Shown: positions 1 through 8,500 of the stretch, piece by piece
Position numbering within the stretch: position 1 is the stretch's first letter
Layout: each line of letters begins with the position of its first letter
Origin: Roseihalotalea indica
GTDB lineage: Bacteria; Bacteroidota; Bacteroidia; Cytophagales; Cyclobacteriaceae
Assembly (NCBI RefSeq): GCF_022458895.1
Contig: NZ_JAINFL010000005.1
Span: 372,001 to 436,000, forward strand
Direction of reading: 5' to 3'
DNA length: 64,000 nt
Program-made: the position numbers and the translations under genes
The notes under the pieces: model-generated
What the model saw: the letters and a program-made list of their open reading frames with translations, nothing else
Databases searched by the model: none
What the model was told of the DNA's origin: nothing

Positions 1-1
1 G

Positions 2-352
2 CCTCAAATTATCATTGACCAATTTGGAGTGTTTGATCGAACAACGAATCAAGAAACTATAAACTGGGAAATAATTGAAGATGCTTATTTATCTAATGTG
101 CATGGGGAAAAATTTATTTGCTTAGTAGTCAATGAAAAATATGAACCCTCGAAGAAAAAAGGAAAGTGGTATAAGAGAGCAGCTAAGTTCAATAAGGCTC
201 TTGGATTTCAAGAATTAAATATATCACTAGGACAACTTAAAATTGACGAGGAAAAGTTGACAGAATTTATAATCGCAATGAGCCGAGCAGATAGTGCAAA
301 AAGAAAAGAGATAATAAAAACGGTGCCCAACAAAGCGCAACCCTCAGCCTAG
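2..352 (+). CDS. Hypothetical protein, 5'-truncated by window edge
   Basis: The frame is open to the first base of the window, so the true start lies outside; about 116 residues are visible. A GTG at 29 could be read as a start, but the upstream residues (PQIIIDQFG) continue the same strand-rich pattern, so truncation is more likely. The visible part alternates short beta strands with a lysine-rich middle (KKKGKWYKRAAK) and a helical C-terminus. It loosely recalls small PH-like bacterial membrane-associated proteins, but this is a weak impression and no function is assigned. The last codons and the stop lie inside the first arm of an attC-like element, as is common for integron-type cassettes. 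Confidence 0.6.
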   Translation, partial: PQIIIDQFGVFDRTTNQETINWEIIEDAYLSNVHGEKFICLVVNEKYEPSKKKGKWYKRAAKFNKALGFQELNISLGQLKIDEEKLTEFIIAMSRADSAKRKEIIKTVPNKAQPSA

Positions 353-453
353 CGATATTAAACTAGAAAGTTAGTTTCGCCAAGCACGAAAATTGATAAT
401 TGAAAGAAAAACACCCACAAGCCGGCCGAGGGCTCGCGCAGGCCGTTGGCGGT
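324..453 (+). repeat. attC-like recombination site 1 (candidate)
   Basis: GCCCAAC at 324-330 fits the inverse core RYYYAAC. An imperfect inverted repeat follows: the arm at 324-347 (CCAAC..GCGC..CCCTC.GCC) pairs with the arm at about 424-450 (GGC.GAGGG..GCGC...GTTGG), leaving a loop of roughly 75 nt. The right end is GTTGGCG at 446, which departs from GTTRRRY at one base. Total size of about 130 bp is within the attC range. No integron integrase is visible in the window. Confidence 0.45.
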
Positions 454-511
454 CATTGGAAATAAAAAACAACTGTGAGGAAAAAAACGTAATTTCATAG
501 AAAAACTAATT

Positions 512-748
512 ATGGCATTCGAGGCAATAGACATACAAGATATTTCGGGATTTCAATCCATTAAAATTCCTGATAATTTCAAAATCAATGATGACAAAGT
601 TTATCTTAAAAAGGTGGGAAATGCTTTATACATTATTCCATTCCATAACCCATGGCAAAATTTAATTGATAGTGTTAACGAATTTAGTCAGGATTTTATG
701 AATGACAGAGAACAGCCTGCTGATCAAGGCAGAGAATCATTTGACTAA
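512..748 (+). CDS. vapB: VapB-type antitoxin
   Basis: A 78-residue protein. Its N-terminal half is the swapped-hairpin AbrB/MazE-like DNA-binding fold of VapB antitoxins: IPDNFKINDDKVYLKKVGNALYI matches the usual pattern of a short loop, D/E-VY-hydrophobic-KKVGN and a final strand. The C-terminal half (NPWQNLIDSVNEFSQDF) is the amphipathic toxin-neutralising helix, and it ends with an acidic tail. It overlaps the PIN-domain toxin gene by one base, the standard antitoxin-then-toxin arrangement. By family knowledge it should bind its own promoter together with the toxin. The pair occupies one cassette-like unit. Gene identity is quite certain; the DNA target is unknown. Confidence 0.85.
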   Translation: MAFEAIDIQDISGFQSIKIPDNFKINDDKVYLKKVGNALYIIPFHNPWQNLIDSVNEFSQDFMNDREQPADQGRESFD

Positions 749-1152
749 TGAAATACATCCTTGACACCAATATCTGCATCTACATCATCAAGAAAAAGCC
801 TTTGCAAGTTTTTGAAAAGTTCAAAGATTTGCCATTGGGCAGCGTTGGCATCTCGTCTATAACTTTAGCTGAATTAATCTATGGCGTAAAGAAGAGTGCT
901 CAATCTGAAAAGAATCAGATTGCACTAAACCAATTTTTAGTTCCTCTTGACATTGTTGAGTTTGATGCGAATGCAGCCGTAGAATATGGAAAGATCAGAG
1001 CGGAATTAGAAAGAGCTGGAACCCCAATTGGTCCTTTAGACATGTTGATTGCGTCTCATGTGAAAAGCCTAAAATTGACTCTTGTAACTAACAACGAGAA
1101 GGAATTTAAAAGAGTAGATGGGCTTAGAATAGAGAATTGGACAAAACAATAA
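748..1152 (+). CDS. vapC: VapC-type PIN-domain toxin
   Basis: A 134-residue PIN-domain ribonuclease. The four acidic positions of the Mg2+ site are visible: D6 in YILDTNICIYI, E42 in ITLAELIYG, D98 in GPLDMLIASH and the acidic/Asn stretch LVTNNEKEF (the fourth position is Asn-Asn-Glu, usual for this subfamily). VapC toxins cleave RNA, typically initiator tRNA or rRNA, and halt translation when the antitoxin is degraded. The start codon overlaps the antitoxin stop by one base, so the two are translationally coupled. Length is normal and there is no sign of damage. The 12-bp sequence just after the stop (1160-1171) is the exact reverse complement of 442-453 upstream of the module. Confidence 0.88.
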   Translation: MKYILDTNICIYIIKKKPLQVFEKFKDLPLGSVGISSITLAELIYGVKKSAQSEKNQIALNQFLVPLDIVEFDANAAVEYGKIRAELERAGTPIGPLDMLIASHVKSLKLTLVTNNEKEFKRVDGLRIENWTKQ

Positions 1153-1159
1153 ACAACGA

Positions 1160-1279
1160 ACCGCCAACGGCTGAGCAAGCACCACGGCTGGCGAATGAGT
1201 GATAGAAGCATCAAAGCAAACAAGCTAGAAAACAAAGCTCGGCAGAAGACTGCACCAAAGTCGCCGCGTTGTACACCAT
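1160..1279 (+). repeat. attC-like recombination site 2 (candidate)
   Basis: Starts with ACCGCCAACGGC (1160-1171) and ends with GCGTTGTACACC (1268-1279). Its internal sequence, including the words GCAAGCA, CATCAAAGCA and CCAAAG..GCCGCG, is repeated in degenerate form at 1635-1760, so the two are copies of one non-coding element. Its first bases pair with the first bases of the preceding toxin-antitoxin unit, as expected for a cassette's own attC site. Confidence 0.45.
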
Positions 1280-1319
1280 TCAAAAATGATACTACCATAA
1301 ATCCCTTTGCGAAAAGTGA

Positions 1320-1631
1320 CTAGAAAAAATTAAAGTTGAAAATAATCTTAAAGCTAAGAACTCGATTTGCAACCAAGAATATATGGATAAAGGTATTGGG
1401 AATGAAATGACTGATTTTCAAATATTCATGGAGTATCCAGTTGATTTAAAGAAGCAAGTACATTAAATCAGAATTCACCAACACTGGGATAAATCAAAAG
1501 TAGAATTAGTATATGAAGCCGTTTACGATACAAATTGCGTGTATACAAATATTGAACACGATCTGAATCGGATCGAAAAAAAGAGATATACAGAGAAATT
1601 CGAGGAGATCGCTATAAGTGAATTAAGATGA
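1320..1631 (+). pseudogene. Unknown ORF interrupted by an in-frame stop
   Basis: One frame is open from 1320 to 1631 except for a TAA at 1464-1466. An ATG at 1383 would give a 27-residue peptide ending in LKKQVH; the same frame resumes as IRIHQHWDKSKVEL and continues to TGA at 1629-1631 (ending EEIAISELR). Codon usage and the amphipathic character of both halves suggest one former protein of about 80-100 residues. No family is recognised. It fills the interval between two copies of the attC-like element, so it is read as the broken gene of one cassette. Confidence 0.4.
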
Positions 1632-1634
1632 AAC

Positions 1635-1762
1635 GGTGTACAATGTAAGGCAAGCAGCATGACTATTTGATCCTCAAGTAAGAACATCAAAGCAGATAAT
1701 TGATCGAGATACTAACTCGAATGAGAATTGCTCCAAAGCTGCCGCGCCGCCTGCTCTAAGCG
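1635..1762 (+). repeat. attC-like recombination site 3 (degenerate copy)
   Basis: Begins GGTGTACAAT (1635-1644), the reverse complement (9 of 10 bases) of GTTGTACACC that opens the preceding unit at 1270-1279. It shares GCAAGCA, AGAA.CATCAAAGCA and TGC.CCAAAG..GCCGCG in order with the site at 1160-1279. The right end is unclear; GCGTTC at 1760 is one candidate. Confidence 0.4.
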
Positions 1763-2101
1763 TTCAAAGACAAAGCAAATATACTTGCTGATGGAACTCA
1801 ATATAACGAAGTCATAAATCGAGAGCGAAACAGTGATAATCTGTCAGATTTACAAAGTGCACCTACCAATTACAAACTTGTCAAGATAGAATATATCAAT
1901 AAGGATGGTAATGCAACAAATAGGTTCATAGAGCCATTTACGCTATTGAGTACTGAAAACTAATATTTGATTGCGTGGTATCGTTTGCGTAGAGAATTTC
2001 GATTCTTCCGATTGGACAGAATTCAAACAATAGAAATTCAAGCTGAGAACTTTGAACTTCACAATATGACTTTACGAAAGTATTTTGATAAATATCATTA
2101 A
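1760..2101 (+). pseudogene. WYL-domain transcriptional regulator, C-terminal remnant
   Basis: The frame from 1760 to the TAA at 2099-2101 encodes the C-terminal half of a WYL-domain regulator. VKIEYINKDG, RFIEPFTLLSTEN, YLIAWYRLRREFRFFRLDRI and FELHNMTLRKYF are recognisable in the family's order, and FRLDRI is the hallmark motif. A TAA at 1961-1963 interrupts it between STEN and YLIAW, where intact relatives have an aromatic residue, and the N-terminal HTH region is missing. Intact members are HTH-WYL repressors or activators that sense nucleic-acid ligands. Here the gene is clearly dead. The tail DKYH is shorter than usual, so the 3' end is also trimmed. Confidence 0.75.
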
Positions 2102-2114
2102 TTCTTTTTAACCC

Positions 2115-2150
2115 TTGACATAAGGCTGTCACTGACTGGCTTTACGTTTG
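2115..2150 (+). promoter_or_regulatory. Candidate Bacteroidota-type promoter for epoxide hydrolase
   Basis: TACGTTTG at 2143-2150 is an exact TAnnTTTG -7 box, 30 nt before the hydrolase ATG. A TTGACA word lies at 2115-2120, but the spacing of 25 nt from TTG to the -7 box is longer than the usual 19-23. Confidence 0.45.
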
Positions 2151-2180
2151 TATCATCACAAATTTTAAACAATAAAAAGG

Positions 2181-3143
2181 ATGACAAACGTATCCAACAC
2201 AGGACTTGATTCAATCGATTTTCCAAAGGCCACCATGGTTTCAGTAAATGGAGTAGAACTGGAAGTTTTTGAGGGAGGCAAACAAAATATAGACAAACCT
2301 ATCGTGCTATGTCATGGCTTTCCGGAACATGCGTTTTCCTGGCGGTATCAAATTCCAGCACTTGTCGCAGCGGGTTATCATGTTATTGTTCCTAACCAAA
2401 GAGGTTATGGAAACTCATCTTGCCCAGCCGAAGTAACAGAATATGACATAGAACACTTAACGGGCGACCTGGTTGCATTACTCGATTATTATGGATATCA
2501 GGATGCTACTTTTGTCGGTCATGACTGGGGTGCAAATATAGTTTGGAATCTGGCTCTATTGCATCCAGAGCGAGTGAGAAACGTGATAAATTTGGCTTTA
2601 CCCTATCAAGAGAGAGGGGAAAAACCCTGGATTGAATTTATGGAGGAGGTACTTGGTGAAGACTTCTATTTTGTTCACTTTAATAGACAACCAGGAGTAG
2701 CGGATGGAATATTGGAAGAACACACCCAACAGTTTCTTCGTAATCTGTTTCGCAAGAATGTACCTCCTGTACCGCCAGAACCAGGCATGTCAATGATTAA
2801 TCTTGCCAGAGCAGATAAACCACTTGGTGAGCCAATAATGAATGACAACGAACTGTCCGTTTTCGTTTTCGCTTTCAAATCATCAGGGTTTACAGGGAGT
2901 ATAAACTGGTACAGAAATCTTGACCGCAATTGGCATTTAATGGCAAGCGTGAAGCCAATGATACAACAGCCGACATTGATGATATATGGCGACCGAGATT
3001 TGATTCCGAAGTCTCAAAACTTAAAAGATTTCGCGCCAAATTTAGATGTGATCAGCTTGGATTGTGGCCATTGTATTCAGCAAGAAAAACCAGAGGAAAC
3101 AAATCATGCCATTTTAAAATGGTTGGAGCAACAGGATACCTAA
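2181..3143 (+). CDS. Epoxide hydrolase (alpha/beta hydrolase)
   Basis: A 320-residue soluble alpha/beta hydrolase of the epoxide hydrolase group. HGFPEH (45-50) supplies the oxyanion hole. The nucleophile elbow reads GHDWGA with Asp115 in place of Ser, as in epoxide hydrolases and dehalogenases. GDRDLI carries the charge-relay Asp and DCGHCIQQEKPEE the catalytic His. The lid segment NWYRNLDRNWHL is the classic epoxide hydrolase signature that supplies the Tyr proton donor. The expected reaction is epoxide plus water to vicinal diol; the substrate cannot be told. There is no signal peptide. It lies alone between attC-like elements with its own promoter box upstream, so it may be a cargo gene. 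Length is typical. Confidence 0.85.
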   Translation: MTNVSNTGLDSIDFPKATMVSVNGVELEVFEGGKQNIDKPIVLCHGFPEHAFSWRYQIPALVAAGYHVIVPNQRGYGNSSCPAEVTEYDIEHLTGDLVALLDYYGYQDATFVGHDWGANIVWNLALLHPERVRNVINLALPYQERGEKPWIEFMEEVLGEDFYFVHFNRQPGVADGILEEHTQQFLRNLFRKNVPPVPPEPGMSMINLARADKPLGEPIMNDNELSVFVFAFKSSGFTGSINWYRNLDRNWHLMASVKPMIQQPTLMIYGDRDLIPKSQNLKDFAPNLDVISLDCGHCIQQEKPEETNHAILKWLEQQDT

Positions 3144-3232
3144 GAATCTGATAAAAAATAAACCGAATAAAAACGGTATAAAACATAGGGAGGACAGTGA
3201 TTACCGCAAGTTTTGATTTCTTTGCAAGCATT

Positions 3233-3303
3233 GTCTCGGTGGCCAAGTGCTTAGCTTCGAAATGCCCTACTTTCCATACCCGAGACCGTTGGCCGTTGGC
3301 AAC
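3233..3303 (+). repeat. Possible cassette junction with inverted repeat
   Basis: GTCTCGG (3233-3239) pairs with CCGAGAC (3280-3286), and the segment ends with GTTGGCCGTTGGCAAC (3288-3303). GCCGTTGGC is shared with site 1 (442-450). GTTGGCAAC here is nearly complementary to GTTGCCGAC at 3848-3856 just after the next gene. The segment is less regular than the three sites upstream. Confidence 0.3.
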
Positions 3304-3320
3304 AAGTTAAAAAAGAAAAT

Positions 3321-3842
3321 ATGAAAATCAGAAACCTTATACTACGCACGCTGCTCATATTATGCGCCTTCATAAGCTGTAAAGAAAGGGAAACCAAACT
3401 TGGTGGAGCCGTTGTTCAGGAATTAAATCCTGAACTGGAAAAACAGGCCATTTTGGAAAGGTTGAACAACGAAACCACAGATGCTTTCCAAAGGGATTAC
3501 GAAGCTTGGACAAAAAACTGGGTGCACGACCCGAGCATCTCGAAAGTATATATGAACTTTGCTGATAGTACTTTTTCGGAGTCAATCGGGTGGAAAGAAA
3601 TAAGTCAGTTTGTCAAAACATTTATCGAAGAACATCCAGAACCAGAACCTGTTCCTGAACTTTTAAACGAAATAAATGTCCGTCTTTACGGAAACGGAGC
3701 TTGGGTTACCTATGAACAACAGGATTCGCTACGAGGACTAAAGCGTGAAAGCAGACTTATGGAGAAAGTAAATGGAGATTGGAAAATTGCTGGAATGCAA
3801 ACTACCATTTACGGATTTGGAACGGACAAAACCAATAAGTAA
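3321..3842 (+). CDS. Lipoprotein with SnoaL/NTF2-like domain
   Basis: A 173-residue protein that begins with a lipoprotein signal (MKIRNLILRTLLILCAFISC) with the lipidated Cys at 20. The mature part has the alpha-plus-beta layout of SnoaL/DUF4440-type cone-fold domains: an N-terminal helix (KQAILERLNNETTDAFQRDYEAWTKNW), a strand pair around VYMNFADST, a helix WKEISQFVKTFIEEH, and C-terminal strands WVTYEQQDS and GDWKIAGMQTTIYG. Such domains bind small hydrophobic ligands or act as enzymes, but no catalytic residues can be assigned. It is flanked by short complementary words (GTTGGCAAC before, GTTGCCGAC after), consistent with a cassette. The next gene is convergent. Confidence 0.6.
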   Translation: MKIRNLILRTLLILCAFISCKERETKLGGAVVQELNPELEKQAILERLNNETTDAFQRDYEAWTKNWVHDPSISKVYMNFADSTFSESIGWKEISQFVKTFIEEHPEPEPVPELLNEINVRLYGNGAWVTYEQQDSLRGLKRESRLMEKVNGDWKIAGMQTTIYGFGTDKTNK

Positions 3843-3863
3843 AACCAGTTGCCGACATGGGGT

Positions 3864-3911
3864 ATAATTGATTGCAGGATTTTCCAAGTGGAAAATCCTG
3901 CAATCAATTAT
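3864..3911. terminator. Long perfect hairpin between convergent genes
   Basis: A perfect 22-bp inverted repeat (3864-3885 with 3890-3911) with a 4-nt loop AAGT. The arms contain GATTGCAGGATTTTCC and its complement. It separates the lipoprotein gene from the convergent efflux operon, so it could terminate both strands, although no clear U-tract follows on either side. Confidence 0.55.
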
Positions 3912-4072
3912 CTTTAGAATCAGATGGACGATTTCCGTTAGATAAGTCCGTAGCTAATCATACACTAACCGTGAGAGATATATTGGAATAAGGTATCTCA
4001 GCGCTAAAACGGCCAGCACAGTGAGGGCTCCAAAGAGTTTTTTGGAATTTGTTGAGGAAGCAAAAAGCTATG

Positions 4073-5569
4073 CTATTTCCATCCGCCGCCCAGGCTGCGG
4101 TATAGTTCGATATTGGCCAGAATCAATTGTCTTTTGAGGTTGACCAGATCCAGTTCACTCTGTAAGGCATCTTCCTGGGCATTGATGACTTCCAGGTAGT
4201 TGGCAAAACCACTTTGGAACAGGAGCGATGCATCCTGAACGCCTTTGCTGGTTACCTCAATGCGTTCCTGGGCAATGCTATATTCTTCCTGAAGCTTCTC
4301 AATGGTAACCAGCGCATTCGAAACATCTCCCACTGCCAGAATGATCTTATCCTTAAAATCCAGTTCGGCTAATTGCCGCTCGGCCAAGGCAATAGCATGA
4401 TTGGATTTCAGTTTCCTATTCTGGAAAATAGGCTGGAAGATGGCCCCGTTCAGCAAAGCAAAGCCTGATCCCATAGGGTCCAGGAAGTTTTGAAACTGGA
4501 AGGAGTTTAGGCCGGTGCTGGCATTGAGGACGATAGACGGATACTTCATGGCCTGAGTGATACCTACCTGGGCATTGCTGGCGATCAATTGGTACTCGGC
4601 GGCCGCAATATCAGGGCGGTTATTGATCAGCTCCAGCGGCACCCCGGTAACGTAACGATCATCAAAATTCACATCTTCCAGATTTTGCTGAGTGTTGATA
4701 GGTTGAGGATACCGGCCCAACAGTTGGTTTAGTCGGTTTTCCAGAACTGCATAATCCCTTTCTAATCGTGGGATTAACGACTCTGCCCTAAGAATCTGGG
4801 ACTCGGTCTGCTGGATAGCCAGGGACGTGGTCTCGTCGGCATCAAATTGCAGCTTAACAATGTCCAGCGTGCTTCGGCCCAATTCCAGGTTTCTTTCCGC
4901 TACGGCAATCTGAGAATTGATCATCAGCATGTCGTAGTAGGTAGAGGCAACCTCAGCTACCACCGCGGTCTGTATCGCTTTCTGGAACTCCTGGCTTCGC
5001 ATAAAAGAAGCCTGCGCCGCCTCCTTCTGCCATTTCAATTTACCCCACAGATCAATCTCCCAACTGGCATACAGGGATGTAGTATACGCTAATCGTTCAG
5101 TATACAGGGTGGTAGGAGGGTTTTCACCGTGGTTGCGTCGTGACCGGTTCGAGCCATAGTTATTGTAATTTTCAGAATAGTACTCCCGGTTATATTCAAA
5201 GGGCGAAAAGCCAAGGTTGGGGTAAAAGTTTGCTTTAGAAAGCTGGAGGTCCTGAGAGCCTATTTCAACTTGTTTTTCTCCCTTTAGCAGATCAATATTG
5301 TTAGCAAGGGCCGTATCGATCAGTGAAATCAGGGTCGTGTCTTCAAAATAGTCGCGCCAGTTTACATCGGATAAGGTAATCTTATTTTCTGAGGTAGTGT
5401 CCAGCAGAGAGGTGTTTCCGTAATAACGATCAATTTCGCCAATATCGGGCCGCTGGTAGTTTTGGCCCACCTTACAACTAATGGCTGTAATCAGGATTAA
5501 ACAGATAGGTAATATTTGCTTAAAAAAGCTCATTGGAAACTTTGTTAGAAACTTCGTTGAAAACTTCAT
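4073..5569 (-). CDS. RND efflux outer-membrane lipoprotein (TolC/NodT family)
   Basis: A 498-residue outer-membrane factor. A lipobox (ITAISC, Cys32) follows a hydrophobic signal; Met13 is an alternative start with a cleaner signal peptide. The mature start KVGQNYQRPDI is the typical CxxGPxYxxP-like opening of NodT-type lipoproteins. Two OEP repeats follow: the first contains the long helical stretch SLIDTALANNIDL and WEIDLWGKLK, the second NRPDIAAAEYQL and VISALVTIEKLQ-type helices; ANIELYRSLGGGWK is the usual C-terminus. It forms the trimeric channel of the pump. It is the last gene of the minus-strand order adaptor, pump, channel, with 14 nt between the pump stop and this start. Confidence 0.9.
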   Translation of the reverse strand: MKFSTKFLTKFPMSFFKQILPICLILITAISCKVGQNYQRPDIGEIDRYYGNTSLLDTTSENKITLSDVNWRDYFEDTTLISLIDTALANNIDLLKGEKQVEIGSQDLQLSKANFYPNLGFSPFEYNREYYSENYNNYGSNRSRRNHGENPPTTLYTERLAYTTSLYASWEIDLWGKLKWQKEAAQASFMRSQEFQKAIQTAVVAEVASTYYDMLMINSQIAVAERNLELGRSTLDIVKLQFDADETTSLAIQQTESQILRAESLIPRLERDYAVLENRLNQLLGRYPQPINTQQNLEDVNFDDRYVTGVPLELINNRPDIAAAEYQLIASNAQVGITQAMKYPSIVLNASTGLNSFQFQNFLDPMGSGFALLNGAIFQPIFQNRKLKSNHAIALAERQLAELDFKDKIILAVGDVSNALVTIEKLQEEYSIAQERIEVTSKGVQDASLLFQSGFANYLEVINAQEDALQSELDLVNLKRQLILANIELYRSLGGGWK

Positions 5570-5583
5570 AGAGATCAGCTTGC

Positions 5584-8500
5584 TTAGGTAGTTTTTACGT
5601 TCAACCGTTCGTTTAGCTTGATAAATACGTACGTGAGTACCGGTATGATGAGGATTCCCAGGAAGATACCAAACAGCATTCCACCTGCTGTACCAATACT
5701 CACCGATTTGTTACCGATAGCCGAAGATCCTTCCGAAAACATCAGTGGCACCAGACCGGCGGTAAAAGCCAGAGATGTCATCACAATGGCTCGGAGGCGT
5801 AGCGCACTGGCGTCCAGCACGGCATCCAGCACATTGCTGCCTGCCTCTCTTTTCTGAGCGGCAAACTCTACAATCAGAATGGCATTCTTTGCAAGCAGAC
5901 CAATAAGCATGATAATCCCGACCTGTACGTAGATATTATTCTGGATACCGGCCAGATTGATGAAAGCAAAAACGCCCAGAATACCGGTAGGCAGGGAAAG
6001 TAGCACCGCCATAGGAAGCCAGAAGCTCTCGTATTGGGCCGCCAGAATGAAGTACACTAGTATAATACTAATGATGAATACGATGGTGGAATCGGAGCCC
6101 GACTTCTTTTCTTCCAGGCTCATACCCGTCCACTCAAAATTAAGGCTGGCCGGAAGCTTTTGCTCACTCAGGGTCTCAATCTTATTCATCACATCTCCGG
6201 TACTGAAACCCGAGGCGGGGGTAATATTAATTCGTGCGGCGTTATAAAGATTGTACCGGGTTACGGTTTCTGGTCCGTAGGTCTGCTCCAGTTGGATGAT
6301 CGTATTTACAGGGACCATCTCGCCTTCATTATTTTTCACAAAAATAGAGTTGAAGGTCTCCGGGTTTTCCCGGTAGGGGATATCCGACTGCATGAACACT
6401 CCGTATTGCCGGGTAAACCGGTTGAAATCACCCACTCGGGTTCGGCCAAAGTTAGATTGTACGGTAAACATCATATCCTTCACACTCACGCCCAGGGCTT
6501 TTGCCTTTTTGTAGTCAATATTGAGTTTATACTGGGGGAAATTGGTGTTGTAGGAGGTGAAAGCGTTGTCAATTTCCTGCTGCTGCTGAAGCTCGGCCAT
6601 AAATTCATTCACCAGGGTGCCAAATTCAGCCGGGTCGCCATCGGAACGGTCCTGTAGCATGATTTGTACCCCATCAAAGTCTCCGAAACCCTGAACGGTA
6701 GGTCGGGGATACATGTTGATTCCCTTCACTTCGCTGATGACTGTCAGCTTACTCATCAAGTGTTTAATAAGCTCATTGATTTCGGATATCTCCCCGCGCT
6801 CATCCAGCTCCTTGAGCAGCACATATCCCAAGCCCGAGGAGGGACTTTCTGAACCACTCACAATATCATAACCAGATACCGTGTTGATTCTTTCTACGGC
6901 AGGTTCCAGTCGGAGGATAGAATCAGCCATCACCAGTGCCTCGTTGGTTCGGTGCAATGAAGCTCCTTCGGGCATTTTCACCGTGAAAATCAGGAAGTTA
7001 TCGTCTTCGGTAGGAATAAAGGCGCTAGGGGTGCGCTTCGCCAGAAAAACCGTAACTACCACAATCAGAAATAATCCGGCAAGACTAATCCATTTGTACT
7101 GGATAGCCATGCGGGCGATGTTAACGTATTTGCGGGTAAAGGCATCGAAGAGATTATCAAACTTACGTAGGCCCTTGGATCCCATTGCCTTCGCTTTCTG
7201 TACTTTCTCGGATTGTTTTATCTTTCCAACTACTGTGCTTTTGGTGCTTTCATCAGTGTCTACGCTTTCTTTATCCCGCTTTTTATATAGCAACATAAAC
7301 ATAACGGGTCCTAGTGTAAGGGCAATGATGGCCGAAATAACCACGGCAACAATAATGGTATAGGCAAACTCCTGATAGAATACCCCCACCGGACCTGATA
7401 TAAAACCTACTGGGAGGAATACCGCCGAGATAACCAGCGTAATAGAAATAATTGCCCCGGTGATTTCTGATAATGCCGATTCTACCGCTTCTCGGGCGGT
7501 CATGTTGTGGTACTGCATTTTCTCAAAAATAGCTTCTACCACCACAATGGCGTTATCCACCACAATACCAATGGAAAGCACGATGGAGAACATACTCAGC
7601 ACGTTCATAGAAACCCCAATGAGGGACAAGAAGAAGAACGTACCGACCAGAGAGATCGGAATGGTAATGGCCGTAATGAAAGTGGCTTTGAAATCCTGCA
7701 AGAAGATAAATACTACCAGGAATACGAGAATGAACGCCTCTATCAGTGTCTGCTTCACGTGCCCCATGGACTCGTCAATCTGGTCGCGTACGCTGTAGGT
7801 AATTTCGTAGCCGATGCCCTCGGGAAATACTTTGGCCTGATCTTCCAGAATCTCCCGAACGGCTTTATCTATCTCCACGGCGTTGGCCCCACTTTGCTGA
7901 ACAATATCAATGGTTACCGAAGCCCGGCCATCCAGGCGGTTCTGGCTGGTATAGTTAGAAGCACCAAATTCAATACGGGCAACATCCCGTAGGTGTAATT
8001 GCAACCCGTCCTGTTCCGATTTGATCACAATGTCTTCGTACTCTTCCGGCTCACTGAACCTGCCGGTGTGCTTTAGCGGTATTTCAAATACTTCATCAGA
8101 GTTTTCACCGAATTTACCAGGAGCGGCTTCAAAACTTTGATCCCGGATTTGCTGGTACACATCCTGCGGGGTAAGTCCGTATAAGGCAAGTCTTTCGGGA
8201 TTTAGCCAGATACGCATGGCATAATCCCGGGAGCGCAGAATGGATGCTTCGGCCAGACCGGGAACCCTTTTCAGCTCCCGTCGCACATTCATCCGGGTGT
8301 AGGCGTTCAAAAACGTTTCGTTGTAGGTAGAGTTCTCTTCTTCGGCGAAGATGTTGATCGTCATCAGCGTTCCCTTCATCCGTTTCATCACAGTAATACC
8401 GGACTCTACTACTTCAGGTGGAATCTGCTGGACGACCGTGGAAATACGGTTCTGAATATCTACGGCTGCCAGGTTAGGGTCCGTACCCGGTTCAAAGTAT

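Noticed and set aside
1056..1298. Minus-strand 80-residue frame across the end of vapC
   Set aside because: Lies on the antisense of the toxin and the attC-like element; low-complexity composition with no family features.
1938..2132. Minus-strand frame antisense to the WYL remnant
   Set aside because: The plus-strand translation is a recognisable WYL domain; the antisense is a shadow.
6160..7992. Several long plus-strand frames inside the RND permease gene
   Set aside because: They mirror the GC-rich codons of the real minus-strand gene and show no domain features.
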